Assembly: GCA_012719195.1 (NCBI GenBank)
Contig: JAAYAV010000246.1
Location: forward strand, 1-17,630
DNA length: 17,630 nt
Source of the DNA: Anaerolineae bacterium
GTDB lineage: Bacteria > Chloroflexota > Anaerolineae > DRVO01
Reading direction: 5' to 3'
The notes below the pieces were generated by a model. The model made no database searches. It was not told where the DNA came from and saw only the letters and a list, made by a program, of their open reading frames with translations. A program made the translations under genes and the position numbers. Positions 1-7,468 of this stretch are shown in pieces (position 1 is the stretch's first letter; every line of letters begins with the position of its first letter).

Positions 1-3
1 AGG

Positions 4-861
4 CTACTCCACGATCTTCCCGATGGGGATCTCGAGGATGTCCTCGGCGCCTAGGCGCTTCAGTTGGGGGATCAGGCGGTTGATCTGGTTCTTCTGCACC
101 ACCGTCTCCACGGCGTAGTAGCCGTTGCCGAACAGGCTCGACACGGTGGGGGCCTTCATCGAAGGGAGCACGTTGATGACCGCTTCCAGGTCCTTCTGGC
201 TGACGTTGAGCTTCACCAGCACCCGGCCTCGGGCCGCCAGCGCTCCCTCGATCAGCGTCCGGATGTCCTCGACGGCGCAGCGCTTGTCTTCGTCCTGATA
301 GGACTCGGGGTTCATGATAAGGCGCGAGCTGCTGCGCATGATGGTGTCGATGATCTTGAGGCGATTCTGGCGCAGGGTGGAGCCGGTCTCAGTGAGCTCA
401 ACAACGGCGTCGGCGATGTCGGGGATCTTGGCCTCGGTTGCCCCGTAGGAAAGGTAGATCTCTACCGGGATGCCCAGTTCCTGGAAGAACTTGCGCGTGA
501 CCACCGGGTACTCGGTGGAGATGCGGCTGCCGGGCGGGATGTCACGGGCGCTGTTGACGTGCGAGGACTCGGCCACGGCCAAGACCAGGCTCACCGTGCG
601 GCCAAGGTCCAGCACCTCGACAACGTCGCTCTCCGTCTCGCGCACCCAGTCCAGGCCGGAGACGCCGATGTCGAAGTAGCCTCGGGCGACGTAGGTGGGG
701 ATCTCCTGGGGGCGAAGCACTCGCACTTCGCCGATGCGAGGATCGTCGATGGTGCCGCGGTACTCGCGGTCGCTATCGCGAAGCACGGTGAGATCGGCCT
801 GCTGGAACAGAGCCATGATGCTCTGCTCGAGACTACCCTTGGGCAACACAACACTCAGCAC
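4..861 (-). CDS. hisG: ATP phosphoribosyltransferase, long form (HisG)
   Basis: HisG catalyses the first step of histidine synthesis, joining ATP and PRPP to give phosphoribosyl-ATP in the cytosol. The 285 residues match the long, self-contained form. The catalytic lobes fill about residues 1-205. The PRPP-binding motif VELTETGSTL is at 154-163. The C-terminal ACT-like domain that binds histidine in this family covers about 210-283 and includes LPSMKAPTVS at 232-241. A long form needs no HisZ partner and is normally feedback-inhibited by histidine. The start is GTG at 861-859, with AGGAGG (complement of 870-875) eight bases upstream. The gene diverges from coaX. Its downstream neighbour lies outside the window, so I cannot say whether other his genes follow. 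The identification is secure. Confidence 0.96.
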   Translation of the reverse strand: MLSVVLPKGSLEQSIMALFQQADLTVLRDSDREYRGTIDDPRIGEVRVLRPQEIPTYVARGYFDIGVSGLDWVRETESDVVEVLDLGRTVSLVLAVAESSHVNSARDIPPGSRISTEYPVVTRKFFQELGIPVEIYLSYGATEAKIPDIADAVVELTETGSTLRQNRLKIIDTIMRSSSRLIMNPESYQDEDKRCAVEDIRTLIEGALAARGRVLVKLNVSQKDLEAVINVLPSMKAPTVSSLFGNGYYAVETVVQKNQINRLIPQLKRLGAEDILEIPIGKIVE

Positions 862-892
862 GGTTCTCGCCTCCTGACCCTATTGGAACGCC

Positions 893-922
893 ATTTAACC
901 ACGCTTGCGCGGCCGACGGCAA
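893..922 (-). promoter_or_regulatory. Putative hisG promoter
   Basis: Read on the minus strand, a -35-like TTGCCG (complement of 917-922) and a -10-like TTAAAT (complement of 893-898) are 18 bases apart. Transcription would start near 886, just upstream of the AGGAGG ribosome site at 875-870. The -10 matches the consensus at four of six positions, so the site is plausible but not strong. Confidence 0.45.
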
Positions 923-925
923 GCG
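902..925. repeat. Inverted repeat between hisG and coaX promoters
   Basis: Perfect 7-bp arms, CGCTTGC at 902-908 and GCAAGCG at 919-925, are separated by 10 bases. Each arm carries the TTG core of one of the two divergent -35 elements. The symmetry may therefore simply reflect mirrored promoters, or it may be an operator able to control both. The arms are seen directly; any regulatory role is inference. Confidence 0.4.
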
Positions 926-932
926 CTAGAAT
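905..932 (+). promoter_or_regulatory. Putative coaX-coaBC operon promoter
   Basis: TTGCGC at 905-910 and TAGAAT at 927-932 are separated by 16 bases, and the -10 matches sigma-70 consensus at five of six positions. Transcription would start near 939, leaving a leader of about 27 bases before the ATG at 966. The same hexamers recur 17 bases apart upstream of the acetyl-CoA synthetase gene, which supports this as the usual promoter form of this genome. Confidence 0.6.
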
Positions 933-965
933 CGCAGTCGATACCAGTGGGTGGCGGAGGCCGGT

Positions 966-1751
966 ATGGCGTCGGTGGGAGTGCTCTGTCTCGACGTAGG
1001 CAACACCAACATCGTCTTCGGCGTGATCGGGGCGGACGGCGAGGTGCTCCACCAGTGGCGCATCGCGACCGACGCCGCTCGCATGCCGGACGAGTACGCC
1101 GTCATCATGCTCTCGCTTCTGCATCATACAGGGATCGAGCCCGGACAACTGGACGGCATGGCGATAAGCAGCGTGGTGCCCTCCCTGACCAGCGACTTCA
1201 TCAAGCTGGGGCGCCGCTACCTGGACGCCGAGCCGCTCGTTATCCGTGCTGACACCCCGTCGGGACTCAACGTGCTCTACGATGACCCGCGCCAGGTCGG
1301 CGCCGACCGGATAGTGAACTGCGTGTCGGTGAAGGAGCGCTTCGGCGGCCCCGCCTGTGTGATCGACTTCGGCACGGCCACTACCTTTGACGCCCTGGAC
1401 GCGGCGGGAGACTACTTGGGCGGCGCCATCGCTCCGGGAGTGCTGATCGCGGCCGAGGCGCTGTACTCGCGTGCCGCGCGCCTGGTCAAGGTGGAACTGA
1501 GCCGGCCACCAGCGGCGGTCGGTAGGAACACAGAACAAAGCATTCAGGCCGGCATGCTCTACGGCTATGTCGGACTGGTGGAGGGACTGGTGGCGCGCTT
1601 CCGCAATGAGTTGGGCGAGGGGATGCGCGTTGTCGCCACCGGGGGGCTGGCGGACATGATTGCCGCTGAGACGCCCGTCATCGAGTTGGTGGATCCGACG
1701 CTCACGCTTGACGGCCTGTACCGCATCTACCGTCGAAACCGAGGAGGGTAG
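966..1751 (+). CDS. coaX: Type III pantothenate kinase (CoaX)
   Basis: CoaX phosphorylates pantothenate with ATP to 4'-phosphopantothenate, the first committed step of CoA synthesis. It belongs to the ASKHA fold and, unlike CoaA, is not inhibited by CoA in characterised members. The 261 residues match the family length. Visible motifs are DVGNTN at 10-15 (phosphate loop), GADRI at 112-116, DFGTATTFD at 134-142, GAIAPG at 153-158, the RNT...SIQAG stretch at about 187-196, and ATGG at 224-227. I chose ATG 966 because GGAGG at 956-960 sits five bases upstream; the in-frame GTG at 951 lacks such a site. The gene is followed within 3 bases by coaBC, so transcription is almost certainly shared. Confidence 0.95.
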   Translation: MASVGVLCLDVGNTNIVFGVIGADGEVLHQWRIATDAARMPDEYAVIMLSLLHHTGIEPGQLDGMAISSVVPSLTSDFIKLGRRYLDAEPLVIRADTPSGLNVLYDDPRQVGADRIVNCVSVKERFGGPACVIDFGTATTFDALDAAGDYLGGAIAPGVLIAAEALYSRAARLVKVELSRPPAAVGRNTEQSIQAGMLYGYVGLVEGLVARFRNELGEGMRVVATGGLADMIAAETPVIELVDPTLTLDGLYRIYRRNRGG

Positions 1752-1754
1752 CCG

Positions 1755-2969
1755 GTGTTCTCCGGCAAGAACGTAGTCCTCTGCGTCACCGGCGGCATCG
1801 CCGCCTACAAGGCGGCCGAGTTGGCGCGTCGCTTCTTCAAAGCCGGCGCGCGGGTGGACGTCATCATGACCGAGGCCGCCACCCAGTTCATCACACCGCT
1901 CACTTTCCAGTCGCTGCTGCACACGCCCGTCGCCATCGACATGTTCGAGCTCCGCACCGACATGGAGATCGGCCACGTGGCACTGGCGAAGCGAGCCGAT
2001 GTTATCGTCGTGGCCCCGGCGACGGCGAACACCATCGCCAAGATGTCTTGCGGTGTGGCCGACAACATGGTGACTACCACCGTGCTGGCAGCCAAGTGCC
2101 CGGTGGTGGTGGCCCCGGCCATGAACGACAACATGTGGACCCATCCGGCGACGCAGGAGAACGTGGATCGGCTTCGACGTCGCGGTGCCCTGGTGGTGGG
2201 GCCGGCGGTTGGGCTGTTGGCAGAGGGCGGCGTGGGCGAGGGGAGGCTGGCCGAAGTAGACGACATCGTCGGGGCGACGCGGCTGGCGCTGGGCGGCCAC
2301 GGGTCTCTGCAGGGCCGGCGATTGCTTGTGACGGCCGGAAGCACGCGGGAACCGCTCGACCCGGTACGCTTCATCTCCAACCGCTCGTCGGGCAAGATGG
2401 GCTACGCCATCGCTCAGGCGGCGCTGGATCGCGGCGCGGAGGTCACCCTGATCACCGGTCCGGTGAGCATCGCGCCGCCCTACGGGGCGAAGGTGATCTC
2501 GGTCCTCTCGGTGGCCGATCTGCGTGTGGCCCTGCATGAGGAGTCGCAGCGCAGCGACGCGCTGATTATGGCCGCCGCCCCGGTGGACTTCCGTGCCGAA
2601 CAGCCGGCCACCTCGAAGATCAAGAAGGAGGAAACAGGGGACCGCTGGACCCCGGTGCTGGTGCGCAATCCGGACCTGGTGGCCGAGATCGGAGCCCGGC
2701 GGCCGGAGCGCCTGAAGGTGCTGGTTGGGTTCGCTGCCGAGACTGACGACCTGCTCGCCAACGCCGAGGCCAAACTGCGGGCCAAGGCCCTGGACCTCAT
2801 TGTGGCCAACGACGTCTCGGCGACGGATGCCGGGTTCGAGGTGGATACCAATCGGGTGACGATGCTTGGAGCCGATGGGTCGCGCGAGTCCTTGCCGCTG
2901 ATGTCCAAGGATGAGGTGGCAGCACGGATAGTGGATCGCGTTGCCGCGGAACTGGGGCTTGGGTCATAG
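1755..2969 (+). CDS. coaBC: Bifunctional phosphopantothenoylcysteine decarboxylase / phosphopantothenate-cysteine ligase (CoaBC, Dfp)
   Basis: CoaBC joins 4'-phosphopantothenate to cysteine using CTP (CoaB) and decarboxylates the product with FMN (CoaC) to 4'-phosphopantetheine. The CoaC flavoprotein domain covers about 1-180, with the active-site His74 in IGHV and the PAMNDNMW motif at 121-128. The CoaB domain follows from about 186, with FISNRSSGKMG at 206-216 (Asn209) and SKIKK at 287-291 (Lys288). These residues correspond to E. coli His75, Asn125, Asn210 and Lys289 with a constant shift of one. At the same shift, E. coli Cys158 of the substrate flap is Glu157 here (LLAEGGVGEGRL, 154-165), which is unusual. 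The start is GTG 1755, with GAGGAGGG at 1741-1748 just upstream. It lies 3 bases after coaX and abuts the next gene. Confidence 0.95.
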   Translation: MFSGKNVVLCVTGGIAAYKAAELARRFFKAGARVDVIMTEAATQFITPLTFQSLLHTPVAIDMFELRTDMEIGHVALAKRADVIVVAPATANTIAKMSCGVADNMVTTTVLAAKCPVVVAPAMNDNMWTHPATQENVDRLRRRGALVVGPAVGLLAEGGVGEGRLAEVDDIVGATRLALGGHGSLQGRRLLVTAGSTREPLDPVRFISNRSSGKMGYAIAQAALDRGAEVTLITGPVSIAPPYGAKVISVLSVADLRVALHEESQRSDALIMAAAPVDFRAEQPATSKIKKEETGDRWTPVLVRNPDLVAEIGARRPERLKVLVGFAAETDDLLANAEAKLRAKALDLIVANDVSATDAGFEVDTNRVTMLGADGSRESLPLMSKDEVAARIVDRVAAELGLGS

Positions 2970-3902
2970 ATGGTGCAGCCAACGGGTAGCCTGACGGATG
3001 TGGCGGGAATCCTGGTCGGTCACTGGACGGACAGCGAGGCGCTCACCGGCTGTACGGTGGTGATGTGTGAGAGGCCTTTCGTGGCGTCGTGTGACGTGCG
3101 GGGCGGCGCTCCGGGCACGCGGGAGACTGACCTGCTGCTACCTGGCCGGCTGGTGGAGCGCGCTGATGCCATCGTCCTGGCCGGGGGAAGCGCCTTCGGA
3201 TTGGCCGCAGCCGACGGGGTAATGCAGTACCTGCGCGAGCAAGGTCGGGGGCACCCGACAGCGTCTCTGCCGGTGCCCATCGTACCCGCTGCCATCATCT
3301 ACGACCTGGACCTCGGGCGTCCGGCGTGGCCCACAGCGGCATCGGGCCACGAGGCCGCCGCCGCGGCGCGGCGCGAGTTCGGCTGCGGCTGTGTCGGAGC
3401 GGGCACGGGCGCTACGGTCGGCAAGATGCTCGGTCCGGGCGGCGCGCTGAAGTCCGGCTTGGGGACGGCCTCGCTTACGGGGCCGGGCGGGTTGGTGGTG
3501 GGAGCGCTCGCCGTGGTCAACTCGCTGGGCAATGTGGTAGACCCCGACTCCGGAGCGACGATAGCGGGGGCCCGCCCCCCGGCTGGCGGCGGAAGCCCAT
3601 CGGTCGGCAACACTCTGCTGGCAGTGGTGGCCACCAACGCCCAACTGGACCGAGCCCAGACCTGGCGCCTGGCGCAGACCGCCCACGACGGCATGGCCCT
3701 GGCCGTCCGGCCCGTGCACACCCTGTACGATGGCGATACCGTCTTTACCCTGGCCACCGGCGAGGTGATGGCTGACCCCGTGTTGACGGCGGCTCTGGCG
3801 GTGAAAGCCTTGGCGGCGGCCATCGTCCATGCCGTGCAGTCTGCCACCGGGGCCGGAGGCCTGCCCGCGGCGCGAGACCTGGCCCGAGCCGATCGGGAGT
3901 GA
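2970..3902 (+). CDS. P1/DmpA-family (S58) N-terminal-nucleophile hydrolase
   Basis: The 310-residue protein belongs to the DmpA/BapA/ThnT family. These enzymes cut themselves into two chains and hydrolyse amide bonds with the freed N-terminal Ser or Thr. The N-terminal signature is VAGILVGHWTD at 11-21, and the glycine-rich GCGCVGAGTGATVGKM segment is at 138-153. The self-cleavage site is SVGNTLLAVV at 211-220, implying a cut between Asn214 and Thr215 with Thr215 as nucleophile. Members include beta-alanyl aminopeptidases and ThnT, which cleaves pantetheine amides. The ATG begins on the base after the coaBC stop (TAG then ATG) and the end overlaps the transporter gene, so it sits inside a CoA operon. 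I infer a link to beta-alanine or pantetheine metabolism; the substrate is not shown by sequence. No signal peptide is seen. Confidence 0.88.
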   Translation: MVQPTGSLTDVAGILVGHWTDSEALTGCTVVMCERPFVASCDVRGGAPGTRETDLLLPGRLVERADAIVLAGGSAFGLAAADGVMQYLREQGRGHPTASLPVPIVPAAIIYDLDLGRPAWPTAASGHEAAAAARREFGCGCVGAGTGATVGKMLGPGGALKSGLGTASLTGPGGLVVGALAVVNSLGNVVDPDSGATIAGARPPAGGGSPSVGNTLLAVVATNAQLDRAQTWRLAQTAHDGMALAVRPVHTLYDGDTVFTLATGEVMADPVLTAALAVKALAAAIVHAVQSATGAGGLPAARDLARADRE

Positions 3903-4774
3903 GCGGCGAGGTAGCGGCGATCGGCAGCGCCTTCCTCTGGGCGCTGTCCAGTGCCATGCTGCGCGGCCTGACGTCCGAGGTTCCGAGCTTGGCCCTCAAT
4001 GCACTGCGCTCGGTGGTGGGCGTGCTCGCCTACGGCGCCGTGATCCTGGGCACTGGGCGGCTGGCGGCCTTCGGTGATCTCCAGGCGGGAAACCTCCTCT
4101 TCCTTACCATCAATCTCTGTGTGGGCATTCTCCTGGGCGACACCATTTACTACTCCAGCATGCGCCTGGTAGGAGTCTCCCGCGCCCTGACGCTGTCATC
4201 GATCTACCCGCTGCTGACGGCCGTCCTGGCGGGGCTCTTCCTCGGCGAGACGTTCGGCCCCGGAACGTACGTCGGGTTCGTCCTCTGTGTCGGCGGCGTG
4301 GTGCTGGTGGCGCGCTCCGGGCTGGGAGAGAAGGGATCGGCGGCGACCACGGCCGGCGGCCGCGGGGTGGCGTTCGCGCTGCTGGCGGCTTGTTGCTGGT
4401 CGGTGGGTACGGTGGCGCTGCGCCAGGGTTCCGTCGACATGGACCCCTACGTCGTCAACTTCCTGCGCATGGGTGGGGTGACGGTGGCAGCGGGTCTGTG
4501 GGCGCGGGCCCGGGGCGAGTTACGCTCCGTACACCGGCTGTCCTGGCCCATGGTGGCGCTGCTCGTCGGAGGGGCGCTCATCGGTTCGGTGGTGGGCTCG
4601 GTCCTCTACCTGACCGCGGTACAGACGGCGGGCGCCTCCAAGGCAGCCGTTCTGGCCTCAACGGCGCCTCTGTTCAGTGTGCCGATGTCCTTGCTGATGG
4701 GAGAGCGACTCAACGGCAAGTTGCTGGTGGGAATGGCGGCCGCTGTGGCCGGTGTCGTGATCGTCGTGAGCTAG
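3899..4774 (+). CDS. EamA-family (DMT superfamily) membrane transporter
   Basis: This 291-residue integral membrane protein has two tandem EamA repeats (about 3-138 and 155-290), giving about ten hydrophobic helices, the usual DMT layout. The second half keeps the family-typical AVQTAGASKAAVLASTAPLFS stretch in parts, with GASKAAVL at 245-252 and a GERLNG loop at 268-273 that mirrors LGETFG at 115-120. Family members export or import amino acids, nucleosides, vitamins and other metabolites, so substrate cannot be read from sequence. The GTG start overlaps the hydrolase stop in GTGA (3899-3902), implying translational coupling. Position in the coaX-coaBC operon makes a CoA precursor or hydrolysis product a reasonable guess only. 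Its stop shares a CTAG with the mutS stop. Confidence 0.85.
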   Translation: MSGEVAAIGSAFLWALSSAMLRGLTSEVPSLALNALRSVVGVLAYGAVILGTGRLAAFGDLQAGNLLFLTINLCVGILLGDTIYYSSMRLVGVSRALTLSSIYPLLTAVLAGLFLGETFGPGTYVGFVLCVGGVVLVARSGLGEKGSAATTAGGRGVAFALLAACCWSVGTVALRQGSVDMDPYVVNFLRMGGVTVAAGLWARARGELRSVHRLSWPMVALLVGGALIGSVVGSVLYLTAVQTAGASKAAVLASTAPLFSVPMSLLMGERLNGKLLVGMAAAVAGVVIVVS

Positions 4775-7392
4775 GAGCGACGCTTTCGGGACCGCCGCAA
4801 GAGATCCTGGGCCTGCTTACGCAGGACATCGAGCCGGTTGAGGGCTTCGATGGGGCTTAGGGACTCGACGTCCGTCTGGGCCAGTTCCTGCGCCAGGCCA
4901 TCAGCGGCAGAGCTGAATAGCCCCAGCTGGCGGGCGCTGGGCGTTATGGAGGGGGCGGCGGTGGGAGTCTGTCGCTGCGCCTCCAGGCGTTCCAGCACCT
5001 CGCCCGCCCGGGCTAGGACGGGAGAGGGGACGCCGGCCAGCCGAGCGACGTGGATCCCGTAGGAGCGATCGGCACCCCCTCGCACGATCCGGTGCAGGAA
5101 GACCACCTCGTCGGCGTCCTCACTCACGCCCACGTTGTAGTTGCGCACCCGGGGCAGGTACTGCTCCAGATCGGTCAGTTCGTGGTAGTGGGTGGCGAAG
5201 AGCGTGCGGCAGCCCAGCCCGGGGGCGTTGTGTAGGTGCTCAACCACGGCGCGAGCGATGGACATGCCGTCGTAGGTGCTCGTCCCTCGGCCGACTTCGT
5301 CCAAGACCACCAGGCTGCGCGAAGTGGCCTGGCGGAGGATGTTGGCCACCTCGACCATCTCTACCATGAAGGTACTCTGCCCGGCCGACAGCTCGTCCTG
5401 GGCCCCGATCCGGGTGAAGATGCGATCCACGATGCCAATCCGCGCCGACTCGGCGGGCACGAAGCTACCCGCTTGGGCCGCCAGCACGATGAGGGCCACC
5501 TGGCGCAAGTAGGTGGACTTCCCCGCCATGTTAGGGCCGGTGATCACCAAGATGGCTTCCTCATCGGTGCTCATGGTAGTGTCGTTGGGAACGAAACTCC
5601 CATGAGCGGCCGCGAGGTGGCGCTCCACCACCGGATGGCGGCCCTGATGGATCTCGATCCGAGTGCTCTCGTCCACCTCCGGGCGGCAGTAGGCGCGGCT
5701 GCGGGCGACATCGGCTAGAGCGGCGGACACGTCCAGGACGGCGATGCGCCGAGCGGCTTCCAGCAGGCGGGCGGAATGGTTCGTCAGCTCCGCCACCAGG
5801 TCCTCCCAGAGGGAGCGTTCCATGGCCAGTCGGCGGTCCTGGGCCCCGTAGATGTCGGCCTCCAGGGCTTTGAGTTCCTCGGTGAAGTAGCGCTCAGCAT
5901 TGACCAGCGTCTGCTTGCGGACATAGTCGGACGGAACGAGGTCGCTCTGGCTGCGAGGCAGCTCGAGGTAGTAGCCAAAGACGTTATTGTGGCCGATCTT
6001 GACGTTCTTCAGGCCGGTGCGCTCGCGCTCTCGCTCCTCCAGCTCGGCGAGCACCTTGCGGGCATTGGTGGCCCGCTCCACCACCCGGTCCAGATCACAG
6101 TCGAAGCCCGGGCGGATGATGCCGGCGGTGTTGAGCGTAGCGGGCGCATCGGGCGAGACCGTGTTCTCGATGAGCGCCGCCACGTCGGAGCAATCGTCCA
6201 GGCCGTCTAGGGCCGCCTGTGCCTCGCCGGATAGGGACAGGCCCGAACCTTCCAGCACCTGCTGGAGGGTGCCGATGGTGCGGCAGCCGGTGGCCAGGGC
6301 GAGCGCTCTTCGCGGCGTGAGACCGCCCTGGGCCAACCGGGCAGCCAGGCGCTCCAGGTCCGGCATCTCGCGGAGGGCGTCTCGTAGGCGCGCCCGGGTG
6401 GTGTCGTCGCCGGTGAAGCTCGCTACGCCGTCCAGCCGAGCCTTGATGACCTCCAGCCGGGCGGACGGCTCCAGCACTCGCCGGCGCAGTAGGCGCGCCC
6501 CCATGGCGGTCCGGGTGTCGTCGAGGACGCCGAGCAGGCTGGTCGATCCGGCTGCGTTCCGGCCGGACTCGTCCACATCGAGAGTGCGAAGGGCGGTCGC
6601 ATCCAGGTAGAGGTGCTCGTGGCCGGTGACGAAGCGGAGGCTGGTGAGCATCGTCTCCGGCTGAAGGTGGTTCTCGCGCAGATAGACCAGGCAGAGGGCG
6701 GCGGCACGGGTCGCGGCCGGCCTTCCCTCCAGACCGAAGGGAGCCAGGCTGGCGGTGCCGAAGTGCTCGCGCACGATCTCAGCCGCTCGGTCTCCGTGGA
6801 GCCGCCAGGTCTCCACGGTTGCCACTGCGGGCAGACCCTCTACCGCTGCCAGTGCCGAGGCGTCGTCTTGTAGGGTGACTCCCTCGGCCGGCCGGACGCG
6901 GCTAAGGGCCGTGCGGATGGCCGCCCCATCTCCGGCAGTGAGCTCCTCCACCTGGAACTCGCCTGTGCTGACGTCGGCGTAGGCAAACCCGAGAACGGCG
7001 TCGTCAGAGACTACGGCAGCTAGGTAGTTGTTGGCCCGGGCAGAGAGGAGGCCCTCCTCGGTCACCGTGCCGGGCGTCACCACTCGGACCACCTGGCGCT
7101 GCATGAGTCCCGGGTCGTCTTCGTCGGGAGCCTGCTCCGCGATGGCGATTCGGTGCCCAGCTCGAAGCAGCTTGGCGATGTAACCCTCGGCGGAATGGTA
7201 GGGGACCCCGGCTAGGGGGACGCGCACGTCCTTGCCCACCGGCCGTGAGGTGAGGGTGATCTCGCAGACCTCGGCCACCAGGCGCGCGTCATCGTCGAAG
7301 GTCTCATAGAAGTCGCCCAGACGGAAGAACAGGATGGCGTCCGGGTGCTGCTGCTTCATCTCAAGATACTGGCGGCGCATCGGGGTTGTCAT
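4771..7392 (-). CDS. mutS: DNA mismatch repair protein MutS
   Basis: MutS binds mismatches and small loops and, with ATP, starts mismatch repair. The 873 residues match MutS1. The mismatch-reading FYE is at 28-30. The core and clamp domains follow from about 240 to 590. The ATPase has Walker A GPNMAGKST at 619-627, Walker B and signature LDEVGRGTS at 697-705, and THYHEL at 734-739. A QLGLF pentapeptide at 822-826 fits the sliding-clamp binding consensus, and a short C-terminal helical tail closes the protein. The ATG at 7392-7390 is the earliest possible start because the TAG within the upstream TAGAAT is an in-frame stop. No Shine-Dalgarno sequence precedes it, and the -10 hexamer ends six bases away, so the mRNA is probably leaderless. 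mutL is not adjacent. The 3' end overlaps the EamA gene by four bases. Confidence 0.97.
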   Translation of the reverse strand: MTTPMRRQYLEMKQQHPDAILFFRLGDFYETFDDDARLVAEVCEITLTSRPVGKDVRVPLAGVPYHSAEGYIAKLLRAGHRIAIAEQAPDEDDPGLMQRQVVRVVTPGTVTEEGLLSARANNYLAAVVSDDAVLGFAYADVSTGEFQVEELTAGDGAAIRTALSRVRPAEGVTLQDDASALAAVEGLPAVATVETWRLHGDRAAEIVREHFGTASLAPFGLEGRPAATRAAALCLVYLRENHLQPETMLTSLRFVTGHEHLYLDATALRTLDVDESGRNAAGSTSLLGVLDDTRTAMGARLLRRRVLEPSARLEVIKARLDGVASFTGDDTTRARLRDALREMPDLERLAARLAQGGLTPRRALALATGCRTIGTLQQVLEGSGLSLSGEAQAALDGLDDCSDVAALIENTVSPDAPATLNTAGIIRPGFDCDLDRVVERATNARKVLAELEERERERTGLKNVKIGHNNVFGYYLELPRSQSDLVPSDYVRKQTLVNAERYFTEELKALEADIYGAQDRRLAMERSLWEDLVAELTNHSARLLEAARRIAVLDVSAALADVARSRAYCRPEVDESTRIEIHQGRHPVVERHLAAAHGSFVPNDTTMSTDEEAILVITGPNMAGKSTYLRQVALIVLAAQAGSFVPAESARIGIVDRIFTRIGAQDELSAGQSTFMVEMVEVANILRQATSRSLVVLDEVGRGTSTYDGMSIARAVVEHLHNAPGLGCRTLFATHYHELTDLEQYLPRVRNYNVGVSEDADEVVFLHRIVRGGADRSYGIHVARLAGVPSPVLARAGEVLERLEAQRQTPTAAPSITPSARQLGLFSSAADGLAQELAQTDVESLSPIEALNRLDVLRKQAQDLLRRSRKRRS

Positions 7393-7398
7393 GGACCG

Positions 7399-7427
7399 AT
7401 TCTAGGCCCGGCCGGTGCCGCTCGCAA
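7399..7427 (-). promoter_or_regulatory. mutS promoter, predicted leaderless start
   Basis: On the minus strand, TTGCGA (complement of 7422-7427) and TAGAAT (complement of 7399-7404) are exactly 17 bases apart. Only six bases, CGGTCC, separate the -10 from the ATG at 7392. A transcription start at the usual six to eight bases would fall on or beside the A of the ATG, giving an mRNA with no 5' leader. Confidence 0.65.
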
Positions 7428-7443
7428 AGGTCTCGGTGAGCGA

Positions 7444-7461
7444 TTGTGCTATGCGTCACAA
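7444..7461. promoter_or_regulatory. CRP/FNR-like palindrome between divergent promoters
   Basis: TTGTG at 7444-7448 and CACAA at 7457-7461 form a perfect inverted repeat around eight bases. Read as TGTGC-N6-TCACA, it differs at one position from the TGTGA-N6-TCACA consensus of CRP-family regulators. Its centre (7452.5) lies about 51 bases upstream of the predicted acetyl-CoA synthetase transcription start and between the -35 boxes of that promoter and mutS. The match is seen directly; the regulator is unknown. Confidence 0.45.
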
Positions 7462-7468
7462 ATGTCAC

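Noticed and set aside
64..999. 311-codon plus-strand frame opposite hisG
   Set aside because: It is a shadow of hisG with no recognisable motif, and it runs through the hisG-coaX promoter region.
855..2537. 560-codon open frame on the minus strand opposite coaX and coaBC
   Set aside because: Its translation is rich in Arg, His and Gly with no domain, it is antisense to two well-identified genes, and long antisense frames are common in high-GC DNA.
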